Source: Cladorhizidae sp. MBARI D1340-BT2
Lineage: Eukaryota > Porifera > Demospongiae > Poecilosclerida > Cladorhizidae
NCBI GenBank assembly: GCA_028752905.1
Contig: JAQNBH010000003.1
Coordinates: 27,716,502 to 27,780,501 of the forward strand
DNA: 64,000 bases
Direction: 5' to 3'
The notes beneath the pieces were generated by a model, which was not told the origin of the DNA, ran no database searches, and worked only from the letters and a program-made list of their open reading frames with translations. Position numbers and translations under genes: made by a program. Shown piece by piece: positions 49,928 through 62,414 of this stretch; the first letter of the stretch is position 1; each line of letters opens with the position of its first letter.

Positions 49928-52746
49928 GTGGTAAGGTTTGGGATTTTTCCTGGCGTTTTCCAGTTGCCAAAGCGGTGGCCTGCCAGTGAAAAACCACTAC
50001 ATTTATTGATAATCTGTTCACATGTTGCAGATAAGGGCCTTCTCTATCAGTTGACAAAATCTGGGACTTTGGTCTTGTTAATTAGGGCAGTTATGAATTG
50101 TACTCTTACTTGATGCTAAACATGTTCTTGATATTTGCCCTAATTTGGTCTATATGTTTCTCATTTCCCCCCCGAAAATCTTGTTTTTTTGCCGTGAAGC
50201 TCATAACTTTTCTATACTTTACCCAAAAAAGATAATTTTAATATCACCGGATAGCCCTTCTAATTATCTGTCTTTTGTACGTGCCAAAATTTGAGTACTC
50301 TAAGTATTAGGAAGTTATGGTGATTTGAAGTGGTAAGGTTTGTGATTTTTCCTGGCGTTTTCCAGTTGCCAAAGCGGTGGCCTGCCAGTGAAAAACCACT
50401 ACATTTATTGATAATCTGTTCACATTTTGCAGATAAGGGCCTTCTCTATCAGTTGACAAAATCTGGGACTTTGGTCTTGTTAATTAGGGCAGTTATGAAT
50501 TGTACTCTTACTTGATGCTAAACATGTTCTTGATATTTGCCCTAATTTGGTCTATATGTTTCTCATTTTCCCCCCGAAAATCTTGTTTTTTGACCGTGAA
50601 GCTCATAACTATTCTACACTTTACCCAAAAAAGATAATTTTTATATCATCGGATAGCCCTTCTAATTATCTATCTTTTGTACGTACCAAAAGTTTGTGTA
50701 CTCTAAGTATTAGCAAGTTATGGTGATTTGAAGTGGTAAGATTTGGGATTTTTCCTGGCGTTTTCCAGTTGCCAAAGCGGTGGCCTGCCAGTGAAAAACC
50801 ACTACATTTATTGATAATCTGTTCACATGTTGCAGATAAGGGCCTTCTCTATCAGTTGACAAAATCTGGGACTTTGGTCTTGTTAATTAGGGCAGTTATG
50901 AATTGTACTCTTACTTGATGCTAAACATGTTCTTGATATTTGCCCTAATTTGGTCTATATGTTTCTCATTTCCCCCACGAAAATCTTGTTTTTTTGCCGT
51001 GAAGCTCATAACTTTTCTATACTTTACCCAAAAAAGATAATTTTAATATCACTGAATAGCCCTTCTAATTATCTGTCTTTTGTACGTGCCAAAATTTTGA
51101 GTACTCTAAGTATTAGGAAGTTATGGTGATTTGAAGTGGTAAGGTTTGTGATTTTTCCTGGCGTTTTCCAGTTGCCAAAGCGGTGGCCTGCCAGTGAAAA
51201 ACCACTACATTTATTGATAATCTGTTCACATTTTGCAGATAAGGGCCTTCTCTATCAGTTGACAAAATCTGGGACTTTGGTCTTGTTAATTAGGGCAGTT
51301 ATGAATTGTACTCTTACTTGATGCTAAACATGTTCTTGATATTTGCCCTAATTTGGTCTATATGTTTCTCATTTTCCCCCCGAAAATCTTGTTTTTTGAC
51401 CGTGAAGCTCATAACTATTCTACACTTTACCCAAAAAAGATAATTTTATATCATCGGATAGCCCTTCTAATTATCTATCTTTTGTACGTGCCAAAATTTT
51501 GAGTACTCTAAGTATTAGGAAGTTATGGTGATTTGAATTGGTAAGGTTTGTGATTTTTCCTGGCGTTTTCCAGTTGCCAAAGCGGTGGCCTGCCAGTGAA
51601 AAACCACTACATTTATTGATAATCTGTTCACATTTTGCAGATAAGGGCCTTCTCTATCAGTTGACAAAATCTGGGACTTTGGTCTTGTTAATTAGGGCAG
51701 TTATGAATTGTACTCTTACTTGATGCTAAACATGTTCTTGATATTTGCCCTAATTTGGTCTATATGTTTCTCATTTTCCCCCCGAAAATCTTGTTTTTTG
51801 ACCGTGAAGCTCATAACTATTCTACACTTTACCCAAAAAAGATAATTTTTATATCATCGGATAGCCCTTCTAATTATCTATCTTTTGTACGTACCAAAAT
51901 TTTGAGTACTCTAAGTATTAGGAAGTTATGGTGATTTGAAGTGGTAAGGTTTGTGATTTTTCCTGGCGTTTTCCAGTTGCCAAAGCGGTGGCCTGCCAGT
52001 GAAAAACCACTACATTTATTGATAATCTGTTCACATTTTGCAGATAAGGGCCTTCTCTATCAGTTGACAAAATCTGGGACTTTGGTCTTGTTAATTAGGG
52101 CAGTTATGAATTGTACTCTTACTTGATGCTAAACATGTTCTTGATATTTGCCCTAATTTGGTCTATATGTTTCTCATTTTCCCCCCGAAAATCTTGTTTT
52201 TTGACCGTGAAGCTCATAACTATTCTACACTTTACCCAAAAAAGATAATTTTTATATCATCGGATAGCCCTTCTAATTATCTATCTTTTGTACGTACCAA
52301 AATTTTGAGTACTCTAAGTATTAGGAAGTTATGGTGATTTGAAGTGGTAAGGTTTGTGATTTTTCCTGGCGTTTTCCAGTTGCCAAAGCGGTGGCCTGCC
52401 AGTGAAAAACCACTACATTTATTGATAATCTGTTCACATTTTGCAGATAAGGGCCTTCTCTATCAGTTGACAAAATCTGGGACTTTGGTCTTGTTAATTA
52501 GGGCAGTTATGAATTGTACTCTTACTTGATGCTAAACATGTTCTTGATATTTGCCCTAATTTGGTCTATATGTTTCTCATTTTCCCCCCGAAAATCTTGT
52601 TTTTTGACCGTGAAGCTCATAACTATTCTACACTTTACCCAAAAAATATAATTTTTATATCATCGGATAGCCCTTCTAATTATCTATCTTTTGTACGTAC
52701 CAAAATTTTGAGTACTCTAAGTATTAGCAAGTTATGGTGATTTGAA
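49928..52746 (+). repeat. Block D higher-order repeat, copy 1 (7 monomers, 2,819 bp)
   Basis: Heads G, F, G, F, F, F, F. The first monomer is 402 bp, missing one T in the T-run before m367. The fourth (51136) is 402 bp, missing one T in the T-run at m309-m313. The third carries m245 A, m321 T and m323 A and is entered by m368 T and m9 A. The fifth and sixth (51538, 51941) have identical tails. Confidence 0.85.
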
Positions 52747-55565
52747 GTGGTAAGGTTTGGGATTTTTCCTGGCGTTTTCCAGTTGCCAAAGCGGTGGCCT
52801 GCCAGTGAAAAACCACTACATTTATTGATAATCTGTTCACATGTTGCAGATAAGGGCCTTCTCTATCAGTTGACAAAATCTGGGACTTTGGTCTTGTTAA
52901 TTAGGGCAGTTATGAATTGTACTCTTACTTGATGCTAAACATGTTCTTGATATTTGCCCTAATTTGGTCTATATGTTTCTCATTTCCCCCCCGAAAATCT
53001 TGTTTTTTTGCCGTGAAGCTCATAACTTTTCTATACTTTACCCAAAAAAGATAATTTTAATATCACCGGATAGCCCTTCTAATTATCTGTCTTTTGTACG
53101 TGCCAAAATTTGAGTACTCTAAGTATTAGGAAGTTATGGTGATTTGAAGTGGTAAGGTTTGTGATTTTTCCTGGCGTTTTCCAGTTGCCAAAGCGGTGGC
53201 CTGCCAGTGAAAAACCACTACATTTATTGATAATCTGTTCACATTTTGCAGATAAGGGCCTTCTCTATCAGTTGACAAAATCTGGGACTTTGGTCTTGTT
53301 AATTAGGGCAGTTATGAATTGTACTCTTACTTGATGCTAAACATGTTCTTGATATTTGCCCTAATTTGGTCTATATGTTTCTCATTTTCCCCCCGAAAAT
53401 CTTGTTTTTTGACCGTGAAGCTCATAACTATTCTACACTTTACCCAAAAAAGATAATTTTTATATCATCGGATAGCCCTTCTAATTATCTATCTTTTGTA
53501 CGTACCAAAAGTTTGTGTACTCTAAGTATTAGCAAGTTATGGTGATTTGAAGTGGTAAGATTTGGGATTTTTCCTGGCGTTTTCCAGTTGCCAAAGCGGT
53601 GGCCTGCCAGTGAAAAACCACTACATTTATTGATAATCTGTTCACATGTTGCAGATAAGGGCCTTCTCTATCAGTTGACAAAATCTGGGACTTTGGTCTT
53701 GTTAATTAGGGCAGTTATGAATTGTACTCTTACTTGATGCTAAACATGTTCTTGATATTTGCCCTAATTTGGTCTATATGTTTCTCATTTCCCCCACGAA
53801 AATCTTGTTTTTTTGCCGTGAAGCTCATAACTTTTCTATACTTTACCCAAAAAAGATAATTTTAATATCACTGAATAGCCCTTCTAATTATCTGTCTTTT
53901 GTACGTGCCAAAATTTTGAGTACTCTAAGTATTAGGAAGTTATGGTGATTTGAAGTGGTAAGGTTTGTGATTTTTCCTGGCGTTTTCCAGTTGCCAAAGC
54001 GGTGGCCTGCCAGTGAAAAACCACTACATTTATTGATAATCTGTTCACATTTTGCAGATAAGGGCCTTCTCTATCAGTTGACAAAATCTGGGACTTTGGT
54101 CTTGTTAATTAGGGCAGTTATGAATTGTACTCTTACTTGATGCTAAACATGTTCTTGATATTTGCCCTAATTTGGTCTATATGTTTCTCATTTTCCCCCC
54201 GAAAATCTTGTTTTTTGACCGTGAAGCTCATAACTATTCTACACTTTACCCAAAAAAGATAATTTTATATCATCGGATAGCCCTTCTAATTATCTATCTT
54301 TTGTACGTGCCAAAATTTTGAGTACTCTAAGTATTAGGAAGTTATGGTGATTTGAATTGGTAAGGTTTGTGATTTTTCCTGGCGTTTTCCAGTTGCCAAA
54401 GCGGTGGCCTGCCAGTGAAAAACCACTACATTTATTGATAATCTGTTCACATTTTGCAGATAAGGGCCTTCTCTATCAGTTGACAAAATCTGGGACTTTG
54501 GTCTTGTTAATTAGGGCAGTTATGAATTGTACTCTTACTTGATGCTAAACATGTTCTTGATATTTGCCCTAATTTGGTCTATATGTTTCTCATTTTCCCC
54601 CCGAAAATCTTGTTTTTTGACCGTGAAGCTCATAACTATTCTACACTTTACCCAAAAAAGATAATTTTTATATCATCGGATAGCCCTTCTAATTATCTAT
54701 CTTTTGTACGTACCAAAATTTTGAGTACTCTAAGTATTAGGAAGTTATGGTGATTTGAAGTGGTAAGGTTTGTGATTTTTCCTGGCGTTTTCCAGTTGCC
54801 AAAGCGGTGGCCTGCCAGTGAAAAACCACTACATTTATTGATAATCTGTTCACATTTTGCAGATAAGGGCCTTCTCTATCAGTTGACAAAATCTGGGACT
54901 TTGGTCTTGTTAATTAGGGCAGTTATGAATTGTACTCTTACTTGATGCTAAACATGTTCTTGATATTTGCCCTAATTTGGTCTATATGTTTCTCATTTTC
55001 CCCCCGAAAATCTTGTTTTTTGACCGTGAAGCTCATAACTATTCTACACTTTACCCAAAAAAGATAATTTTTATATCATCGGATAGCCCTTCTAATTATC
55101 TATCTTTTGTACGTACCAAAATTTTGAGTACTCTAAGTATTAGGAAGTTATGGTGATTTGAAGTGGTAAGGTTTGTGATTTTTCCTGGCGTTTTCCAGTT
55201 GCCAAAGCGGTGGCCTGCCAGTGAAAAACCACTACATTTATTGATAATCTGTTCACATTTTGCAGATAAGGGCCTTCTCTATCAGTTGACAAAATCTGGG
55301 ACTTTGGTCTTGTTAATTAGGGCAGTTATGAATTGTACTCTTACTTGATGCTAAACATGTTCTTGATATTTGCCCTAATTTGGTCTATATGTTTCTCATT
55401 TTCCCCCCGAAAATCTTGTTTTTTGACCGTGAAGCTCATAACTATTCTACACTTTACCCAAAAAATATAATTTTTATATCATCGGATAGCCCTTCTAATT
55501 ATCTATCTTTTGTACGTACCAAAAGTTTGTATACTCTAAGTATTAGCAAGTTATGGTGATTTGAA
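52747..55565 (+). repeat. Block D higher-order repeat, copy 2 (7 monomers, 2,819 bp)
   Basis: The first six monomers match the unit at 49928 in head, tail and both one-base deletions. The seventh (55163) differs: it has m363 G, m368 T and m369 A, and leads into a Y monomer. Confidence 0.85.
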
Positions 55566-58385
55566 GTGGTAAGATTTGGGATTTTTCCTGGCGTTTTCCA
55601 GTTGCCAAAGCGGTGGCCTGCCAGTGAAAAACCACTACATTTATTGATAATCTGTTCACATTTTGCAGATAAGGGCCTTCTCTATCAGTTGACAAAATCT
55701 GGGACTTTGGTCTTGTTAATTAGGGCAGTTATGAATTGTACTCTTACTTGATGCTAAACATGTTCTTGATATTTGCCCTAATTTGGTCTATATGTTTCTC
55801 ATTTTCCCCCCGAAAATCTTGTTTTTTGACCGTGAAGCTCATAACTATTCTACACTTTACCCAAAAAATATAATTTTTATATCATCGGATAGCCCTTCTA
55901 ATTATCTGTCTTTTGTACGTGCCAAAATTTTGAGTACTCTAAGTATTAGGAAGTTATGGTGATTTGAAGTGGTAAGGTTTGTGATTTTTCCTGGCGTTTT
56001 CCAGTTGCCAAAGCGGTGGCCTGCCAGTGAAAAACCACTACATTTATTGATAATCTGTTCACATTTTGCAGATAAGGGCCTTCTCTATCAGTTGACAAAA
56101 TCTGGGACTTTGGTCTTGTTAATTAGGGCAGTTATGAATTGTACTCTTACTTGATGCTAAACATGTTCTTGATATTTGCCCTAATTTGGTCTATATGTTT
56201 CTCATTTTCCCCCCGAAAATCTTGTTTTTTGACCGTGAAGCTCATAACTATTCTACACTTTACCCAAAAAATATAATTTTTATATCATCGGATAGCCCTT
56301 CTAATTATCTATCTTTTGTACGTACCAAAAGTTTGTATACTCTAAGTATTAGCAAGTTATGGTGATTTGAAGTGGTAAGATTTGGGATTTTTCCTGGCGT
56401 TTTCCAGTTGCCAAAGCGGTGGCCTGCCAGTGAAAAACCACTACATTTATTGATAATCTGTTCACATTTTGCAGATAAGGGCCTTCTCTATCAGTTGACA
56501 AAATCTGGGACTTTGGTCTTGTTAATTAGGGCAGTTATGAATTGTACTCTTACTTGATGCTAAACATGTTCTTGATATTTGCCCTAATTTGGTCTATATG
56601 TTTCTCATTTTCCCCCCGAAAATCTTGTTTTTTGACCGTGAAGCTCATAACTATTCTACACTTTACCCAAAAAATATAATTTTTATATCATCGGATAGCC
56701 CTTCTAATTATCTGTCTTTTGTACGTGCCAAAATTTTGAGTACTCTAAGTATTAGGAAGTTATGGTGATTTGAAGTGGTAAGGTTTGTGATTTTTCCTGG
56801 CGTTTTCCAGTTGCCAAAGCGGTGGCCTGCCAGTGAAAAACCACTACATTTATTGATAATCTGTTCACATTTTGCAGATAAGGGCCTTCTCTATCAGTTG
56901 ACAAAATCTGGGACTTTGGTCTTGTTAATTAGGGCAGTTATGAATTGTACTCTTACTTGATGCTAAACATGTTCTTGATATTTGCCCTAATTTGGTCTAT
57001 ATGTTTCTCATTTTCCCCCCGAAAATCTTGTTTTTTGACCGTGAAGCTCATAACTATTCTACACTTTACCCAAAAAAGATAATTTTATATCATCGGATAG
57101 CCCTTCTAATTATCTATCTTTTGTACGTGCCAAAATTTTGAGTACTCTAAGTATTAGGAAGTTATGGTGATTTGAATTGGTAAGGTTTGTGATTTTTCCT
57201 GGCGTTTTCCAGTTGCCAAAGCGGTGGCCTGCCAGTGAAAAACCACTACATTTATTGATAATCTGTTCACATTTTGCAGATAAGGGCCTTCTCTATCAGT
57301 TGACAAAATCTGGGACTTTGGTCTTGTTAATTAGGGCAGTTATGAATTGTACTCTTACTTGATGCTAAACATGTTCTTGATATTTGCCCTAATTTGGTCT
57401 ATATGTTTCTCATTTTCCCCCCGAAAATCTTGTTTTTTGACCGTGAAGCTCATAACTATTCTACACTTTACCCAAAAAAGATAATTTTTATATCATCGGA
57501 TAGCCCTTCTAATTATCTATCTTTTGTACGTACCAAAATTTTGAGTACTCTAAGTATTAGGAAGTTATGGTGATTTGAAGTGGTAAGGTTTGTGATTTTT
57601 CCTGGCGTTTTCCAGTTGCCAAAGCGGTGGCCTGCCAGTGAAAAACCACTACATTTATTGATAATCTGTTCACATTTTGCAGATAAGGGCCTTCTCTATC
57701 AGTTGACAAAATCTGGGACTTTGGTCTTGTTAATTAGGGCAGTTATGAATTGTACTCTTACTTGATGCTAAACATGTTCTTGATATTTGCCCTAATTTGG
57801 TCTATATGTTTCTCATTTTCCCCCCGAAAATCTTGTTTTTTGACCGTGAAGCTCATAACTATTCTACACTTTACCCAAAAAAGATAATTTTTATATCATC
57901 GGATAGCCCTTCTAATTATCTATCTTTTGTACGTACCAAAATTTTGAGTACTCTAAGTATTAGGAAGTTATGGTGATTTGAAGTGGTAAGGTTTGTGATT
58001 TTTCCTGGCGTTTTCCAGTTGCCAAAGCGGTGGCCTGCCAGTGAAAAACCACTACATTTATTGATAATCTGTTCACATTTTGCAGATAAGGGCCTTCTCT
58101 ATCAGTTGACAAAATCTGGGACTTTGGTCTTGTTAATTAGGGCAGTTATGAATTGTACTCTTACTTGATGCTAAACATGTTCTTGATATTTGCCCTAATT
58201 TGGTCTATATGTTTCTCATTTTCCCCCCGAAAATCTTGTTTTTTGACCGTGAAGCTCATAACTATTCTACACTTTACCCAAAAAATATAATTTTTATATC
58301 ATCGGATAGCCCTTCTAATTATCTATCTTTTGTACGTACCAAAAGTTTGTATACTCTAAGTATTAGCAAGTTATGGTGATTTGAA
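55566..58385 (+). repeat. Block D higher-order repeat, copy 3 (7 monomers, 2,820 bp)
   Basis: Heads Y, F, Y, F (402 bp), F, F, F. The last four monomers match the preceding unit, but its opening G-F-G trio is replaced by Y-F-Y, where Y has the m9 A/m14 G start with the F-type m97 T. Only the fourth monomer is one base short. Confidence 0.85.
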
Positions 58386-61205
58386 GTGGTAAGATTTGGG
58401 ATTTTTCCTGGCGTTTTCCAGTTGCCAAAGCGGTGGCCTGCCAGTGAAAAACCACTACATTTATTGATAATCTGTTCACATTTTGCAGATAAGGGCCTTC
58501 TCTATCAGTTGACAAAATCTGGGACTTTGGTCTTGTTAATTAGGGCAGTTATGAATTGTACTCTTACTTGATGCTAAACATGTTCTTGATATTTGCCCTA
58601 ATTTGGTCTATATGTTTCTCATTTTCCCCCCGAAAATCTTGTTTTTTGACCGTGAAGCTCATAACTATTCTACACTTTACCCAAAAAATATAATTTTTAT
58701 ATCATCGGATAGCCCTTCTAATTATCTATCTTTTGTACGTACCAAAAGTTTGTATACTCTAAGTATTAGCAAGTTATGGTGATTTGAAGTGGTAAGATTT
58801 GGGATTTTTCCTGGCGTTTTCCAGTTGCCAAAGCGGTGGCCTGCCAGTGAAAAACCACTACATTTATTGATAATCTGTTCACATGTTGCAGATAAGGGCC
58901 TTCTCTATCAGTTGACAAAATCTGGGACTTTGGTCTTGTTAATTAGGGCAGTTATGAATTGTACTCTTACTTGATGCTAAACATGTTCTTGATATTTGCC
59001 CTAATTTGGTCTATATGTTTCTCATTTTCCCCCCGAAAATCTTGTTTTTTGACCGTGAAGCTCATAACTATTCTACACTTTACCCAAAAAAGATAATTTT
59101 TATATCATCGGATAGCCCTTCTAATTATCTATCTTTTGTACGTACCAAAAGTTTGTGTACTCTAAGTATTAGCAAGTTATGGTGATTTGAAGTGGTAAGA
59201 TTTGGGATTTTTCCTGGCGTTTTCCAGTTGCCAAAGCGGTGGCCTGCCAGTGAAAAACCACTACATTTATTGATAATCTGTTCACATGTTGCAGATAAGG
59301 GCCTTCTCTATCAGTTGACAAAATCTGGGACTTTGGTCTTGTTAATTAGGGCAGTTATGAATTGTACTCTTACTTGATGCTAAACATGTTCTTGATATTT
59401 GCCCTAATTTGGTCTATATGTTTCTCATTTCCCCCACGAAAATCTTGTTTTTTTGCCGTGAAGCTCATAACTTTTCTATACTTTACCCAAAAAAGATAAT
59501 TTTAATATCACTGAATAGCCCTTCTAATTATCTGTCTTTTGTACGTGCCAAAATTTTGAGTACTCTAAGTATTAGGAAGTTATGGTGATTTGAAGTGGTA
59601 AGGTTTGTGATTTTTCCTGGCGTTTTCCAGTTGCCAAAGCGGTGGCCTGCCAGTGAAAAACCACTACATTTATTGATAATCTGTTCACATTTTGCAGATA
59701 AGGGCCTTCTCTATCAGTTGACAAAATCTGGGACTTTGGTCTTGTTAATTAGGGCAGTTATGAATTGTACTCTTACTTGATGCTAAACATGTTCTTGATA
59801 TTTGCCCTAATTTGGTCTATATGTTTCTCATTTTCCCCCCGAAAATCTTGTTTTTTGACCGTGAAGCTCATAACTATTCTACACTTTACCCAAAAAAGAT
59901 AATTTTATATCATCGGATAGCCCTTCTAATTATCTATCTTTTGTACGTGCCAAAATTTTGAGTACTCTAAGTATTAGGAAGTTATGGTGATTTGAATTGG
60001 TAAGGTTTGTGATTTTTCCTGGCGTTTTCCAGTTGCCAAAGCGGTGGCCTGCCAGTGAAAAACCACTACATTTATTGATAATCTGTTCACATTTTGCAGA
60101 TAAGGGCCTTCTCTATCAGTTGACAAAATCTGGGACTTTGGTCTTGTTAATTAGGGCAGTTATGAATTGTACTCTTACTTGATGCTAAACATGTTCTTGA
60201 TATTTGCCCTAATTTGGTCTATATGTTTCTCATTTTCCCCCCGAAAATCTTGTTTTTTGACCGTGAAGCTCATAACTATTCTACACTTTACCCAAAAAAG
60301 ATAATTTTTATATCATCGGATAGCCCTTCTAATTATCTATCTTTTGTACGTACCAAAATTTTGAGTACTCTAAGTATTAGGAAGTTATGGTGATTTGAAG
60401 TGGTAAGGTTTGTGATTTTTCCTGGCGTTTTCCAGTTGCCAAAGCGGTGGCCTGCCAGTGAAAAACCACTACATTTATTGATAATCTGTTCACATTTTGC
60501 AGATAAGGGCCTTCTCTATCAGTTGACAAAATCTGGGACTTTGGTCTTGTTAATTAGGGCAGTTATGAATTGTACTCTTACTTGATGCTAAACATGTTCT
60601 TGATATTTGCCCTAATTTGGTCTATATGTTTCTCATTTTCCCCCCGAAAATCTTGTTTTTTGACCGTGAAGCTCATAACTATTCTACACTTTACCCAAAA
60701 AAGATAATTTTTATATCATCGGATAGCCCTTCTAATTATCTATCTTTTGTACGTACCAAAATTTTGAGTACTCTAAGTATTAGGAAGTTATGGTGATTTG
60801 AAGTGGTAAGGTTTGTGATTTTTCCTGGCGTTTTCCAGTTGCCAAAGCGGTGGCCTGCCAGTGAAAAACCACTACATTTATTGATAATCTGTTCACATTT
60901 TGCAGATAAGGGCCTTCTCTATCAGTTGACAAAATCTGGGACTTTGGTCTTGTTAATTAGGGCAGTTATGAATTGTACTCTTACTTGATGCTAAACATGT
61001 TCTTGATATTTGCCCTAATTTGGTCTATATGTTTCTCATTTTCCCCCCGAAAATCTTGTTTTTTGACCGTGAAGCTCATAACTATTCTACACTTTACCCA
61101 AAAAATATAATTTTTATATCATCGGATAGCCCTTCTAATTATCTATCTTTTGTACGTACCAAAAGTTTGTATACTCTAAGTATTAGCAAGTTATGGTGAT
61201 TTGAA
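58386..61205 (+). repeat. Block D higher-order repeat, copy 4 (7 monomers, 2,820 bp)
   Basis: Heads Y, G, G, F (402 bp), F, F, F. The opening trio mixes the Y monomer of copy 3 with the m245 A/m321 T/m323 A G monomer of copies 1 and 2 (here at 59192), plus a G monomer at 58789 with an F-like tail. The last four monomers are the constant part of the HOR. Confidence 0.85.
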
Positions 61206-62414
61206 GTGGTAAGATTTGGGATTTTTCCTGGCGTTTTCCAGTTGCCAAAGCGGTGGCCTGCCAGTGAAAAACCACTACATTTATTGATAATCTGTTCACA
61301 TTTTGCAGATAAGGGCCTTCTCTATCAGTTGACAAAATCTGGGACTTTGGTCTTGTTAATTAGGGCAGTTATGAATTGTACTCTTACTTGATGCTAAACA
61401 TGTTCTTGATATTTGCCCTAATTTGGTCTATATGTTTCTCATTTTCCCCCCGAAAATCTTGTTTTTTGACCGTGAAGCTCATAACTATTCTACACTTTAC
61501 CCAAAAAATATAATTTTTATATCATCGGATAGCCCTTCTAATTATCTGTCTTTTGTACGTGCCAAAATTTTGAGTACTCTAAGTATTAGGAAGTTATGGT
61601 GATTTGAAGTGGTAAGGTTTGTGATTTTTCCTGGCGTTTTCCAGTTGCCAAAGCGGTGGCCTGCCAGTGAAAAACCACTACATTTATTGATAATCTGTTC
61701 ACATTTTGCAGATAAGGGCCTTCTCTATCAGTTGACAAAATCTGGGACTTTGGTCTTGTTAATTAGGGCAGTTATGAATTGTACTCTTACTTGATGCTAA
61801 ACATGTTCTTGATATTTGCCCTAATTTGGTCTATATGTTTCTCATTTTCCCCCCGAAAATCTTGTTTTTTGACCGTGAAGCTCATAACTATTCTACACTT
61901 TACCCAAAAAATATAATTTTTATATCATCGGATAGCCCTTCTAATTATCTATCTTTTGTACGTACCAAAAGTTTGTATACTCTAAGTATTAGCAAGTTAT
62001 GGTGATTTGAAGTGGTAAGATTTGGGATTTTTCCTGGCGTTTTCCAGTTGCCAAAGCGGTGGCCTGCCAGTGAAAAACCACTACATTTATTGATAATCTG
62101 TTCACATTTTGCAGATAAGGGCCTTCTCTATCAGTTGACAAAATCTGGGACTTTGGTCTTGTTAATTAGGGCAGTTATGAATTGTACTCTTACTTGATGC
62201 TAAACATGTTCTTGATATTTGCCCTAATTTGGTCTATATGTTTCTCATTTTCCCCCCGAAAATCTTGTTTTTTGACCGTGAAGCTCATAACTATTCTACA
62301 CTTTACCCAAAAAAGATAATTTTTATATCATCGGATAGCCCTTCTAATTATCTATCTTTTATACGTACCAAAAGTTTGAGTACTCTAAGTATTAGCAAGT
62401 TATGGTGATTTGAA
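61206..62414 (+). repeat. Block D higher-order repeat, truncated copy 5 (3 monomers)
   Basis: Heads Y, F, Y as in the unit at 55566. The third monomer changes tail partway: instead of m343 G/m356 G it has m350 A, m356 A and m363 G, the tail of the L monomers at 41065, 45497 and 47511. Block D ends inside this monomer. Confidence 0.8.

Noticed and set aside
55465..55475. TATAAT-like box created by m304 T (AAATATAATTT)
   Set aside because: It is a single base change in an AT-rich run, with no start-site or other promoter evidence; GATAAT is the commoner form.
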